NCBI GenBank assembly: GCA_035550295.1 | Contig: DASZPJ010000020.1 | Span: forward strand, 1 to 19,863 | Length of the DNA stretch: 19,863 nucleotides | DNA from: DASZPJ01 sp035550295 | Lineage (GTDB): Bacteria; Patescibacteriota; Saccharimonadia; Saccharimonadales; UBA4665 | Reading direction: 5' to 3' | In this document: positions 6,939-13,782 of the stretch, one piece after another | Layout of the letters: the number at the start of each line of letters is the position of its first letter | How positions within the stretch are numbered: the first letter of the stretch is position 1 | Translations under genes and position numbers: made by a program | The notes under the pieces: model-generated | What the model was told of the DNA's origin: nothing | Seen by the model: the letters and a program-made list of their open reading frames with translations, nothing else | Database searches by the model: none

Positions 6939-8049
6939 GGTCTTTGTCGACTTCGCTGGTTTCAATAATCTTTTTGCTGCGTAAGTATTCCAAGGTCAAA
7001 ATGCGCAAACAACCAGCGACAGGGATGGCGAACAAGCCGCCGATCAGTCCGCCAAAGCTAACACCAATGACCACTGACATAAAGACCAGCAGCGGCGACA
7101 TATTGGTTGAATTAGCCTGGATACGTGGTTGGATGAGATAGTTTTCGATCTGTTGGTAAAGAATGTAGTAGACCAAAATGATGATGGCAGCCGATGTGGC
7201 ATGGAAGAGTGCAACTAACGTAACAATTATGGCCCCGATCGTATGGCCCACCATTGGGATTAAACCACAAATAAAGATAATGACCATAATCGCTACCGGG
7301 TAACTAATGTGTAGGAGCAGTACAGCCGGCATGATCAGGACTGATGCCAATGCTGCTAGGGTTACCTGGCCGTTAGCATAACCCGCAATCACCCTATACA
7401 TCTCGTGCGCCAGCCGATCGGCCGTTTCATGATGATGATCCGGGATAACATCACGCATAAAAGCCAACCAAGCTGGGCCTTCTATCAGCATCATAAAAGT
7501 CAGCACCAGGATCGTTAATAGTGAGAAAGCGCTGCTGCCAATCTTTTGCGCCGTCGAAAGCGCGGCACCACCAACGTTCTTTAAGCGCGCAGATAGCTGT
7601 TTTGAAAAGCTATCAACTTGTTTTTGCAGGTGATGTTTGCGTATAAAACGTCCTGTCTGGCTGTCCTGGCTGCGGAAGTCCTGCACAAGGTTGGGCGCGG
7701 CCTTAATAAAACTGTTTGTTTGCCGGACTAATGGCGGCGTAATACTGGCCAAAAAGCCACCCAACAACAAGATAACAACTAGGAATGAGATGGAGGTAGC
7801 TAATGAGCGACTGCCTCGTTTTTTGCCTGGCAAGTGGCGGCTAAGCCAGTAAACCGGTCCGTTTAAAGCTAACGCCAGGAAAAAAGCGATGAAGATTAGC
7901 AACAAAGCATGGGCAGCTTTTTGGGCAGCAACCAGCAAAATGATTGTCAAAACCGTCAGTCCGGCGAGCCGAAAAAAAGTCTCGTTAGTTATGGTGATAG
8001 CAAATTCCGGTAACTCAACCAGCTTTTTTAGTCTAAACATGGCTTTCAT
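6919..8049 (-). CDS. AI-2E family transporter (PerM/TqsA-like)
   Basis: Membrane protein of the AI-2 exporter superfamily, whose members are proposed to move small solutes, ions or signal molecules; the substrate here is unknown. It has 376 residues, the usual size. An N-terminal pair of hydrophobic segments (about 26-60) is followed by a third (about 85-105) and a soluble region of about 65 residues (TPPLVRQTNSFIKAAPNLV onward). The C-terminal bundle carries the family's patterns: ASVLIMPAVLLLHISYPVA, then FICGLIPMVGHTIGAII, then the glycine-rich IGVSFGGLIGGLFAIPVAG stretch. It starts 3 bases after the upstream glycosyltransferase and is the last gene of that operon. Its 3' end overlaps cysS tail to tail. 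Confidence 0.88.
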   Translation of the reverse strand: MKAMFRLKKLVELPEFAITITNETFFRLAGLTVLTIILLVAAQKAAHALLLIFIAFFLALALNGPVYWLSRHLPGKKRGSRSLATSISFLVVILLLGGFLASITPPLVRQTNSFIKAAPNLVQDFRSQDSQTGRFIRKHHLQKQVDSFSKQLSARLKNVGGAALSTAQKIGSSAFSLLTILVLTFMMLIEGPAWLAFMRDVIPDHHHETADRLAHEMYRVIAGYANGQVTLAALASVLIMPAVLLLHISYPVAIMVIIFICGLIPMVGHTIGAIIVTLVALFHATSAAIIILVYYILYQQIENYLIQPRIQANSTNMSPLLVFMSVVIGVSFGGLIGGLFAIPVAGCLRILTLEYLRSKKIIETSEVDKDLKNGTK

Positions 8050-8052
8050 TAT

Positions 8053-9201
8053 CTACTGAGCCCGCCGCTTATGCAACGCCTGCCCATAAATTGATACCAG
8101 TTCTCTACCTACAACCGCTACGTCAAAACCCGCAGAGTATTTAGCGCCCCAATCTTGTAGGCGATGGCGTGAAGCAGCATCCACAAGATAACCTTTAAGC
8201 TTTTCTGCCAGTAAGTTGGCGTCTTTAGGGTCAAATAAGGTTTCTGTTTGGGGTGACATTACCGATCTGTAGCCCGGGTTATCCCCGGCCAAAACTGCGG
8301 CTTTGCCGCTGGCCATGGCTTCTAACAATACTATCCCAAAACACTCACCCCCACTGCTGGGAAAAATGCTAATATCTGCCGAGGCATAGTAGCGTGGTTT
8401 GTCAGCTTCATCTACAAAACCGACAAATTCGACGAGCTGAGCGATGCCATTTTGGCTGACATAGGTTTTTAGCTTGTCCAGCAGGGGGCCTTTGCCGCAG
8501 ATAACCACTCGAAAGCCAGGCAGGCTCTTGTCCTGTGAAAGTATGTGTACGGCTCGCAGCAACAGCTGGCAGCCCTTGCGTGGCACCAAACGTCCAAGAG
8601 ACAGCAGGGTCAACTTCCCATCATCGTATTTAGCCAATGGCTTGGCTGTATGAAAAAGTGGGTAATCGATTACATTGGGCAAAATTTTTGAGTTAACCTT
8701 GAAAGTGTCTTTGGCGAAATCACGAGCCACGCTGGAAACGCTCAAAATCTGGTCAAACCGCTTCAAGGAGGGCCGTAACCAATAGCCCAGCAGCCAGTTA
8801 CCCCAGTAGACTAAGCTGTTGTAGGGGGCTACATGGAAAGTACCAATAACAGCGGTCTTGTCATTAGCCGCCAAGATTAGCCGTTGCGCCATAAAAGGAC
8901 TATGCGGAATTTGGACGTGCAGTACATCAAATTGCTGCCGCTCCAAAAAGTCACGTAGCTTATGACGGCTAGTAGGCATTGGTATTGTTGTTCGATTGCC
9001 ATTAAAACGCACATTGAAGTTACGGCTAAGACTGTGGATATTGGGCAATTGGCGTGTGCGCGTTTCGCCAACCAGGTAATGCACGTCGTGGCCTTGGTTG
9101 CGTAGCCATTCACCCACTGTCACTACATATTGTTGGACCCCGTCCATTGGATCCAGCGAGGTGTCGAGCACCATGCCAATCTTTAGTCTTTTACTGGCCA
9201 T
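8053..9201 (-). CDS. Glycosyltransferase family 4 (second of a tandem pair)
   Basis: Retaining GT-B glycosyltransferase, cytoplasmic or membrane-associated, using a nucleotide-sugar donor. It has 382 residues. The N-terminal Rossmann half has the acceptor loop DPMDGVQQYV (18-27) and RNQGHDVHYLV. The linker motif LLSLGRLVPRKG is at 199-210. The donor-site E-x7-E motif is GECFGIVLLEA, with Glu286 and Glu294, followed by the usual GDNPGY. The start overlaps the preceding GT4 gene by 11 bases, which supports cotranslation. Arrangement and similarity resemble PimA/PimB-type lipid mannosyltransferases, but donor and acceptor cannot be assigned from sequence. Confidence 0.9.
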   Translation of the reverse strand: MASKRLKIGMVLDTSLDPMDGVQQYVVTVGEWLRNQGHDVHYLVGETRTRQLPNIHSLSRNFNVRFNGNRTTIPMPTSRHKLRDFLERQQFDVLHVQIPHSPFMAQRLILAANDKTAVIGTFHVAPYNSLVYWGNWLLGYWLRPSLKRFDQILSVSSVARDFAKDTFKVNSKILPNVIDYPLFHTAKPLAKYDDGKLTLLSLGRLVPRKGCQLLLRAVHILSQDKSLPGFRVVICGKGPLLDKLKTYVSQNGIAQLVEFVGFVDEADKPRYYASADISIFPSSGGECFGIVLLEAMASGKAAVLAGDNPGYRSVMSPQTETLFDPKDANLLAEKLKGYLVDAASRHRLQDWGAKYSAGFDVAVVGRELVSIYGQALHKRRAQ

Positions 9202-10324
9202 ATTGTTTTAGGGCTTCTGTGTAAAGCGCCTCGTATTGGTCCACCACCGCAGGATAGTCAAATTGATGAACGTAATCTTTTGCCCAGTCCTGCCAAAGTT
9301 TTCGTAAATCTGGCTCTGTCAGCAACAGCCTCAAACGGCGCGCAAACTCTGGAATGTCTGCTGGGTTAACGACAGAAACCTGGCCAAGACCCTGCATTAG
9401 GTCAGCATAGCCGGAATTATTGCCAGCTATAGCTACCGTACTGCTAGCCATCGCTTCCAACAGGACTATACCAAAGCTCTCGCCATAAAGGGCAGGCGAG
9501 CAAAATAAGTCGGCGTTGGCTAGCAGGCGTAATTTTTCCGACTCTTCGACGTACCCCAAAAAATCAACATTTGGCAGTTTTAAATCTTCTGCCAGTAACT
9601 CCAGCCGTTCCCGTTCCGGGCCGTCGCCGGCAATTAACAGTCTCGCATCCGGCAGTGAGTTCAAAAGCTCTGCATATGCCTGCAGGAGATACATGGTGCC
9701 TTTACGTTTTTCCAGTCGACCTATAAACAAGATTGTTTGGCCTGGCTTGGCATCATCTTTCTGGGGCAAGTTGCTGTACTTTTGGAGATCTATACCGTTG
9801 GGGATGATAGTAATTGGCTGCTCAGTCATAGTTGACACGAATTCTGCGCCAGATGGGGAGACAGCCGTTAAAACATGCAGGTACTTCATAACCGATTTGA
9901 GGTACGGGTTAACTACCTTGAGCACTGAACGCGTGGTGATGGCATCTGATACTTTGGCGTGAAAAGTTGCTATATTTACAGACCGGGATCGTTGTAGCAG
10001 CTGGCGGCTTAGCAGGGGATTCCATGGTTCGTGGAAGTGCAAAATATCAAACCGCTCTTTGTTGAGTATCTCATCAATCAATTGGTTTTCGGCCGTGCTA
10101 GAGACTTGCGAAGTAGTTTCGCCAAAAGACAGTGTCCGAAAGTCAGTTGAAGTGCCAAAGAAAATTACATCTTTATCTGGCTCATCAACATGGCCCCTTG
10201 GCTTTGGAGTGATGATTTTGACCTCATGGCCACGGGCCACCATGCCGTCACGCAACATCAGCACAATCTCGAGCACGCCGCCGTGCTTGTTTATGCTGTA
10301 CGGACAAACTAGTCCAATCTTCAT
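9191..10324 (-). CDS. Glycosyltransferase family 4, PimA-like (first of a tandem pair)
   Basis: Retaining GT-B glycosyltransferase of 377 residues. The start MKIGLVCPYSINKHGGV (1-17) is very close to the N-terminus of actinobacterial PimA (phosphatidylinositol mannosyltransferase), including the GGV acceptor loop. The donor-binding half has LFIGRLEKRKG (199-209), IAGDGPER (231-238) and the E-x7-E motif GESFGIVLLEA, with Glu282 and Glu290. No membrane segment or signal is visible. It is preceded by a -10 box giving an almost leaderless start and lies 19 bases after the alpha/beta hydrolase gene. A role in building a membrane glycolipid anchor or polysaccharide is inferred from the PimA likeness only. 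Confidence 0.9.
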   Translation of the reverse strand: MKIGLVCPYSINKHGGVLEIVLMLRDGMVARGHEVKIITPKPRGHVDEPDKDVIFFGTSTDFRTLSFGETTSQVSSTAENQLIDEILNKERFDILHFHEPWNPLLSRQLLQRSRSVNIATFHAKVSDAITTRSVLKVVNPYLKSVMKYLHVLTAVSPSGAEFVSTMTEQPITIIPNGIDLQKYSNLPQKDDAKPGQTILFIGRLEKRKGTMYLLQAYAELLNSLPDARLLIAGDGPERERLELLAEDLKLPNVDFLGYVEESEKLRLLANADLFCSPALYGESFGIVLLEAMASSTVAIAGNNSGYADLMQGLGQVSVVNPADIPEFARRLRLLLTEPDLRKLWQDWAKDYVHQFDYPAVVDQYEALYTEALKQYGQ

Positions 10325-10333
10325 CTTAAAAAT

Positions 10334-10342
10334 AGTATATCA
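10334..10342 (-). promoter_or_regulatory. Extended -10 for the PimA-like gene
   Basis: TGA-TATACT on the minus strand fits the TGn extended -10 pattern and lies in the 19-base gap after the hydrolase gene. Nine bases separate it from the ATG, so the leader would be 0-3 bases. It would let the glycosyltransferases be expressed independently of the hydrolase. Confidence 0.5.
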
Positions 10343-10343
10343 C

Positions 10344-11288
10344 CTAAGACTTGCGGAGAGCACGCTTCAAATTGGCTGGGACCATCACGGCCAGGCCTTT
10401 TTTGTCGGCCACAACGCTAGGCGTGTGGGCTTTCGTGTTGGAGAGAGCCAAAGTGTAGTCAGTAAACACGGTTAGCATGTGCTGTTTGACATTTTCGTTA
10501 TTGAACCAGTGGTCACCTTTGGAGGCCATATGCCAAACAGGCAGATCAATTCGCTGGCGGCAGTTGTCAAGGTTCAAAAACTCGCTGGTGGTTAGCCAGT
10601 GTGTCCGGACATCGTTAGCCTGCCATAGTTTTACCTCGAATTCTATCATCTCTTGGAATTCAAGGGGCTCCACTTCTACAAAGCGCTTTTTAGCGGAAGG
10701 TAGTTCCTTGTACAAAGTCTTGATAAACCACGAGTTCAACCCCACATAACGGATAACAAAAGCCATTCCCCGAGTGGCAAAAAGTCGTGTGGCAACCCTG
10801 TAAAACTTTCGTGTTTGGCTGGGCATCGAAAAGTCATCGCGGTGCATAAAGCCCACCCCAGCTACAACCAAATCTACTTTTTTTGCCAGTTCGGGGTAAC
10901 GTTGCAGCATCCGTGTTACTACTACGAAACCAAAAGAAATAGCATAAATCTTAATTCGTTTGCCCTTGTAGCGTAGCTTTACGAATGCCGCTAAGTAGTC
11001 CGCAAAGTTATCAATGGTCGGCTTTTTTCCGATCTTGGCAAAGCTGTCCATGCCACCAAATCCCGGCAAATCAGGCATTGTAACGTTACCGTAAGGCCGC
11101 AGGTTTTCGATCAATCCCCACCATCTTTCGATCAAAGCATGATGGCCGTAGATCAGCAAAATTTCGCTTTTGTTTTTGCCGGTTGCCGGCGCTTTGAGCA
11201 TACGACCGTCCAGCCCATTGATGTTTAGGGGCACTATATAATCGACCGGGTTTTGGGATTGGTGGGGCATAGCGAGAATTCTATTCAT
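10344..11288 (-). CDS. Alpha/beta hydrolase fold protein
   Basis: Predicted serine hydrolase of 314 residues, cytoplasmic, no signal peptide. The oxyanion-hole region is LLIYGHHA (44-51). The second conserved loop is MPDLPGFGG (71-79). The nucleophile elbow is YAISFGF, with Ser118. A candidate acid is Asp259 in SKGDHW and a candidate base is His288 in KAHTP, in the usual order and spacing. The elbow begins with Ala rather than Gly (A-x-S-x-G instead of G-x-S-x-G). The cap region is about residues 147-240. A basic tail (LKRALRKS) ends the protein. Substrate unknown; it leads a block with two glycosyltransferases and an AI-2E transporter. Met1 at 11288 has a weak -10 (TATATC, 11296-11301) 7 bases upstream; Met7 is a possible alternative start. 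Confidence 0.8.
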   Translation of the reverse strand: MNRILAMPHQSQNPVDYIVPLNINGLDGRMLKAPATGKNKSEILLIYGHHALIERWWGLIENLRPYGNVTMPDLPGFGGMDSFAKIGKKPTIDNFADYLAAFVKLRYKGKRIKIYAISFGFVVVTRMLQRYPELAKKVDLVVAGVGFMHRDDFSMPSQTRKFYRVATRLFATRGMAFVIRYVGLNSWFIKTLYKELPSAKKRFVEVEPLEFQEMIEFEVKLWQANDVRTHWLTTSEFLNLDNCRQRIDLPVWHMASKGDHWFNNENVKQHMLTVFTDYTLALSNTKAHTPSVVADKKGLAVMVPANLKRALRKS

Positions 11289-11306
11289 TCTATCAGATAT
11301 AGAGAG

Positions 11307-11335
11307 TTGTACGAAACGTCGCTTTAAGGTAAAAT
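11307..11335 (+). promoter_or_regulatory. Promoter of tRNA-Gln
   Basis: -10 TAAAAT at 11330-11335, 25 bases before the mature tRNA, with TTGTAC at 11307-11312 as a partial -35 at 17-base spacing. A +1 near 11342 would give a 5' leader of about 18 bases for RNase P to remove. Confidence 0.45.
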
Positions 11336-11359
11336 CTAATCTGTTTACGACTTACTTGA

Positions 11360-11434
11360 TGGGACGTGGCCAAGTGGTAAGGCACCGGGTTTTGGTCCCG
11401 GCATTCGGGGGTTCGAATCCCTCCGTCCCAGCCA
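11360..11434 (+). tRNA. tRNA-Gln (anticodon TTG), CCA encoded
   Basis: Complete cloverleaf. Acceptor arm TGGGACG pairs with CGTCCCA, then discriminator G and encoded CCA. The D arm GCC/GGC encloses AAGTGGTAA. The anticodon stem CCGGG/CCCGG encloses loop TTTTGGT, placing TTG at positions 34-36. The variable loop is short (CATTC). The T arm GGGGG/CCCTC encloses TTCGAAT. TTG with a wobble U reads CAA and CAG glutamine codons. The U-A first acceptor pair is typical of tRNA-Gln. A protein gene begins 15 bases after CCA. Confidence 0.96.
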
Positions 11435-11449
11435 AACATATCTATACCT

Positions 11450-11728
11450 ATGAGCAGAGAAGATTGGGCTAAGAAAATTCACTGGACCAAAATTATTTGG
11501 GCCGTAAGCATAGTTAATCCACTCATGACTTTGCCGCAATTAATCCAGCTTTGGCAAACACACCAGACAGCCGGGCTTTCATTCGCATTTTTAGGGATTC
11601 TGTTTTTTGTGCAAGCAGGATTTTCTGTCCACGGCTTCTTTATGAGAGATCGATTTATTCTTAGCAGTAACGGCCTAGCTGCCACAATGACGCTAGTAAC
11701 GGTTCTTTCTGCGCTCTATTTGCGCTAA
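11450..11728 (+). CDS. SemiSWEET-like PQ-loop sugar transporter
   Basis: 92 residues with three predicted membrane segments (about 13-35, 43-65 and 72-91), the size and layout of bacterial SemiSWEETs. Those work as homodimers moving sugars down gradients. The signature is in segment 1: IVNPLMTLPQLIQLWQT, with the PQ pair at 29-30, followed by the conserved T-x-G-x-S loop (TAGLSF) into segment 2. There is no Shine-Dalgarno and no convincing -10 of its own. It begins 15 bases after tRNA-Gln, so it is probably on the tRNA transcript and released by tRNA processing. It ends 3 bases from the convergent sodC stop. A SemiSWEET may serve uptake of host- or community-derived sugar (inference). Confidence 0.85.
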   Translation: MSREDWAKKIHWTKIIWAVSIVNPLMTLPQLIQLWQTHQTAGLSFAFLGILFFVQAGFSVHGFFMRDRFILSSNGLAATMTLVTVLSALYLR

Positions 11729-11731
11729 ATG

Positions 11732-12244
11732 CTAGTTTGATTCAATCGTGCCGCAGGCCAGGCGGGGGCCACCGCTATGGCCAGAGCCTGACTCGCCCGG
11801 CGTATACGGGTCTACATTGCCATGGATCATCAATGATGTGCCGTCTGGCGTGTCGATGATGGAGACCGGGCCGGGTGAGAGCGTTACACGAGTGGTAATG
11901 GCTTCTAATTCGCCTTCACCATCTTCATCTATCGTTATCATAGGCAAATCGCCAGCATGGAAGCCATGGTTAGCGTCCGGGTCAGTATTGCCGTTTGGTC
12001 CAGGGTCAAAGTGGCCGCCGGCACACTTAAAGCCTTCGCAGTCGCAGGCTGCCTTTTCGTGAATATGCACGGCGTGTTGGCCGGGCTCCAAGCCTTTAAC
12101 TTCTAGATGTAGATGGACGTACTTCCAGCCATCAACATCATATTCGGTGAAGACTGCCTCGCCAGAAACATTGTTTGGTCCAGCCATTTTGGCCCTAGCT
12201 TTGGCGGTTTCTTTTAGACTGTTGGCGTTCAATCTGACTTGCAT
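11732..12244 (-). CDS. sodC: Cu/Zn superoxide dismutase without an export signal
   Basis: Converts superoxide to oxygen and peroxide. It has 170 residues. Copper-site motif HAVHIHE (57-63; His60, His62), bridging His78 in GGHFDP, FHAGDLP (95-101; His96, Asp99), His141 in MIHGN, and SGGPRLACGTI (157-167) with the active-site Arg161 and disulfide Cys164. Three more cysteines lie at 67, 69 and 74. The usual third zinc His about nine residues after the bridging His is absent; His93 may substitute. Bacterial SodC is normally exported, yet the N-terminus (MQVRLNANSLKETAKARAKM) is polar and shows no signal peptide or lipobox. The start overlaps the stop of the small membrane gene (TAATG), so the pair is translationally coupled. 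Confidence 0.92.
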   Translation of the reverse strand: MQVRLNANSLKETAKARAKMAGPNNVSGEAVFTEYDVDGWKYVHLHLEVKGLEPGQHAVHIHEKAACDCEGFKCAGGHFDPGPNGNTDPDANHGFHAGDLPMITIDEDGEGELEAITTRVTLSPGPVSIIDTPDGTSLMIHGNVDPYTPGESGSGHSGGPRLACGTIESN

Positions 12245-12477
12245 TATTTTGAACCCTTCGTTTGGCTAAAATGATAGGTCACTGAGCCTCCTAAGCCCAT
12301 ACCGGCGATAAATAACAGTACGTGCTGTAGCCCATGATGCCAGCTGGCAGCTTCCGCCCAATCGGCCAAAACGAAACTGGCGACCAATCCGATAACAATG
12401 GATACCAACAAGGTTCCGGCCACAACCAGTCTTGGCGCAGGGATAGATTTCAAATTTTCAGAACGCACAACCAGCAT
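12244..12477 (-). CDS. Small two-helix membrane protein coupled to sodC
   Basis: 77 residues, not recognised. Two hydrophobic segments (about 17-38 and 49-67) flank a short segment with His47, His48 and His52 (WHHGLQHVLLF). This is faintly reminiscent of the H-x3-H motif of CtaG-like copper/oxidase assembly proteins, but far too little to assign. N- and C-termini are short and polar. It has the best translation signal on this strand (AGGAGG) and is the first gene of the sodC operon, sharing one base between its TAA and the sodC ATG. It may tether or assist the dismutase, or provide metal (inference from position and histidines only). Confidence 0.7.
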   Translation of the reverse strand: MLVVRSENLKSIPAPRLVVAGTLLVSIVIGLVASFVLADWAEAASWHHGLQHVLLFIAGMGLGGSVTYHFSQTKGSK

Positions 12478-12483
12478 GCAAGA

Positions 12484-12489
12484 CCTCCT
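12484..12489 (-). promoter_or_regulatory. Shine-Dalgarno of the membrane protein-sodC operon
   Basis: AGGAGG, 6 bases before the ATG at 12477; optimal spacing. This start is clearly leadered, unlike aclB, the PimA-like gene or the GT-C-like gene. Confidence 0.75.
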
Positions 12490-12502
12490 GTTAATTGTTT
12501 TT

Positions 12503-12508
12503 AGTATA
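12503..12508 (-). promoter_or_regulatory. -10 box of the membrane protein-sodC operon
   Basis: TATACT on the minus strand in the 33-base gap after the MFS gene. The predicted +1 near 12495 leaves a leader of about 18 bases carrying the Shine-Dalgarno. The -35 region would lie inside the MFS 3' end and is weak. Confidence 0.5.
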
Positions 12509-12510
12509 AC

Positions 12511-13725
12511 TCAGTCGTCCACACCGGCCTGTGAAGAACTAAACAAAAGACCAGTTATGGCGGCCACCACAGCAGCTGCACCGCCGACTGCAATCCCAGC
12601 CCGAGGACTTGCATGATCACCAATGTAGCCAATTATTGGTCCGCCAATTGGCGTGGTACCCAGAAAGGCCATAGCCCATAACGATAAGGCACGACCGCGC
12701 ATTTCAGGACGGCTTCGTAACTGAACCAAACTCAGCCCTGTTGACAACAAGCTAACAGACAGAGCCCCAGCTATTAACAAGACCACAAGGCTGAGGTCTA
12801 TTGTTGGCATGAAGGCTAACAGAAGCAGGCTTCCGCCAAAAGCTAAGCACATATTTAAGTAATAACGCAGCGTTGGCTGGGCCTGGCTGGCCGTTAAGAG
12901 ACCCCCAACAATGGCACCAATACCCATAGCCGTCGTCATGGCAGCATAAGTTTTTGCATTACCATGCAGGGTCTGGGTCGCAAAAAGGGGAAAGATCACC
13001 GGAAATTCATAAGCCAGGGTGCCTACGACAAACATCACCAGCACTGTGATCCGAAGTATTGAACTGCCCCATACATAACGCAAACCCGCCATTACCTGTC
13101 CCGGTTCTTTTTCGGAGCGCGGCGTTGGCCTGAGTTCGCTGCTACGCATACTAAGTAGGGCAAAGATAACAGCAGCGTAAGAAACGGCATTGATGATAAA
13201 ACACTGTCCAGTGCCGACAGTTACGATCAATATACCAGCGATTGACGGGCCGATGATGCGAGCCACATTCACCATCATGGAGTTTAGTGTAACCGCGTTT
13301 CTGACCCGATCCGGCCCGACCATTTCGATAATGAATGACTGCCGAGCGGGGCTGTCCAGCAGCTGTGCAACACCCAGGCCAATCGCCACTGCGTAGACTT
13401 CCCAAAGCTGTATATGCCCAGTGACCACCAACAAGCCGAGTACCAAAGCTAAAGCTCCAGAAAGACTTTGCGTAAAATACATTACGTGGCGCTTATCAAA
13501 ACGGTCGGCTATGACCCCGCCATAAATACCAAATAGCAAAACTGGCAAAAATTGCGCAGCCACTACAAAACCAATTTGTGTTCCCGAACCGGTTATTTGC
13601 AGAACCAACCACGAAAGGGCGATTGTTTGCGCCCAGGTGCCACACAATGACAACCCTTGGCCGAAGAAAAATAATCGAAAATTGCGAACTTTGAGAGATT
13701 CAAAAGTCCTGCTAACTAATTCCAA
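12511..13725 (-). CDS. MFS transporter, MFS_3 (EntS-like) family
   Basis: Twelve-helix major facilitator of 404 residues. The family signature is strong at the N-terminus: RNFRLFFFGQGLSLCGTWAQ (14-33), the loop 2-3 motif GGVIADRFDKRH (69-80) and DSPARQSFIIEMVG (about 123-136), characteristic of the MFS_3 group that includes the enterobactin exporter EntS and drug efflux relatives. The second half starts near residue 215 (ITVLVMFVVGTLAYEFPVI) and has the repeat motif RSRPEMRGRALSLW. It is probably a proton-driven exporter; substrate unknown. It has its own TATAAT promoter 57 bases from the aclA stop, so it need not be part of the ATP-citrate lyase operon. Confidence 0.9.
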   Translation of the reverse strand: MELVSRTFESLKVRNFRLFFFGQGLSLCGTWAQTIALSWLVLQITGSGTQIGFVVAAQFLPVLLFGIYGGVIADRFDKRHVMYFTQSLSGALALVLGLLVVTGHIQLWEVYAVAIGLGVAQLLDSPARQSFIIEMVGPDRVRNAVTLNSMMVNVARIIGPSIAGILIVTVGTGQCFIINAVSYAAVIFALLSMRSSELRPTPRSEKEPGQVMAGLRYVWGSSILRITVLVMFVVGTLAYEFPVIFPLFATQTLHGNAKTYAAMTTAMGIGAIVGGLLTASQAQPTLRYYLNMCLAFGGSLLLLAFMPTIDLSLVVLLIAGALSVSLLSTGLSLVQLRSRPEMRGRALSLWAMAFLGTTPIGGPIIGYIGDHASPRAGIAVGGAAAVVAAITGLLFSSSQAGVDD

Positions 13726-13755
13726 AGCCAGCCTTTCTGTTAAAACCCTGTGTCA

Positions 13756-13761
13756 ATTATA
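13756..13761 (-). promoter_or_regulatory. -10 box of the MFS gene
   Basis: Perfect TATAAT on the minus strand, 30 bases before the ATG, giving a leader of roughly 23 bases. Only a weak purine run (GAAAGG) is available for ribosome binding. Confidence 0.5.
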
Positions 13762-13782
13762 GCGCCTAACCCTAGGAGCTAA

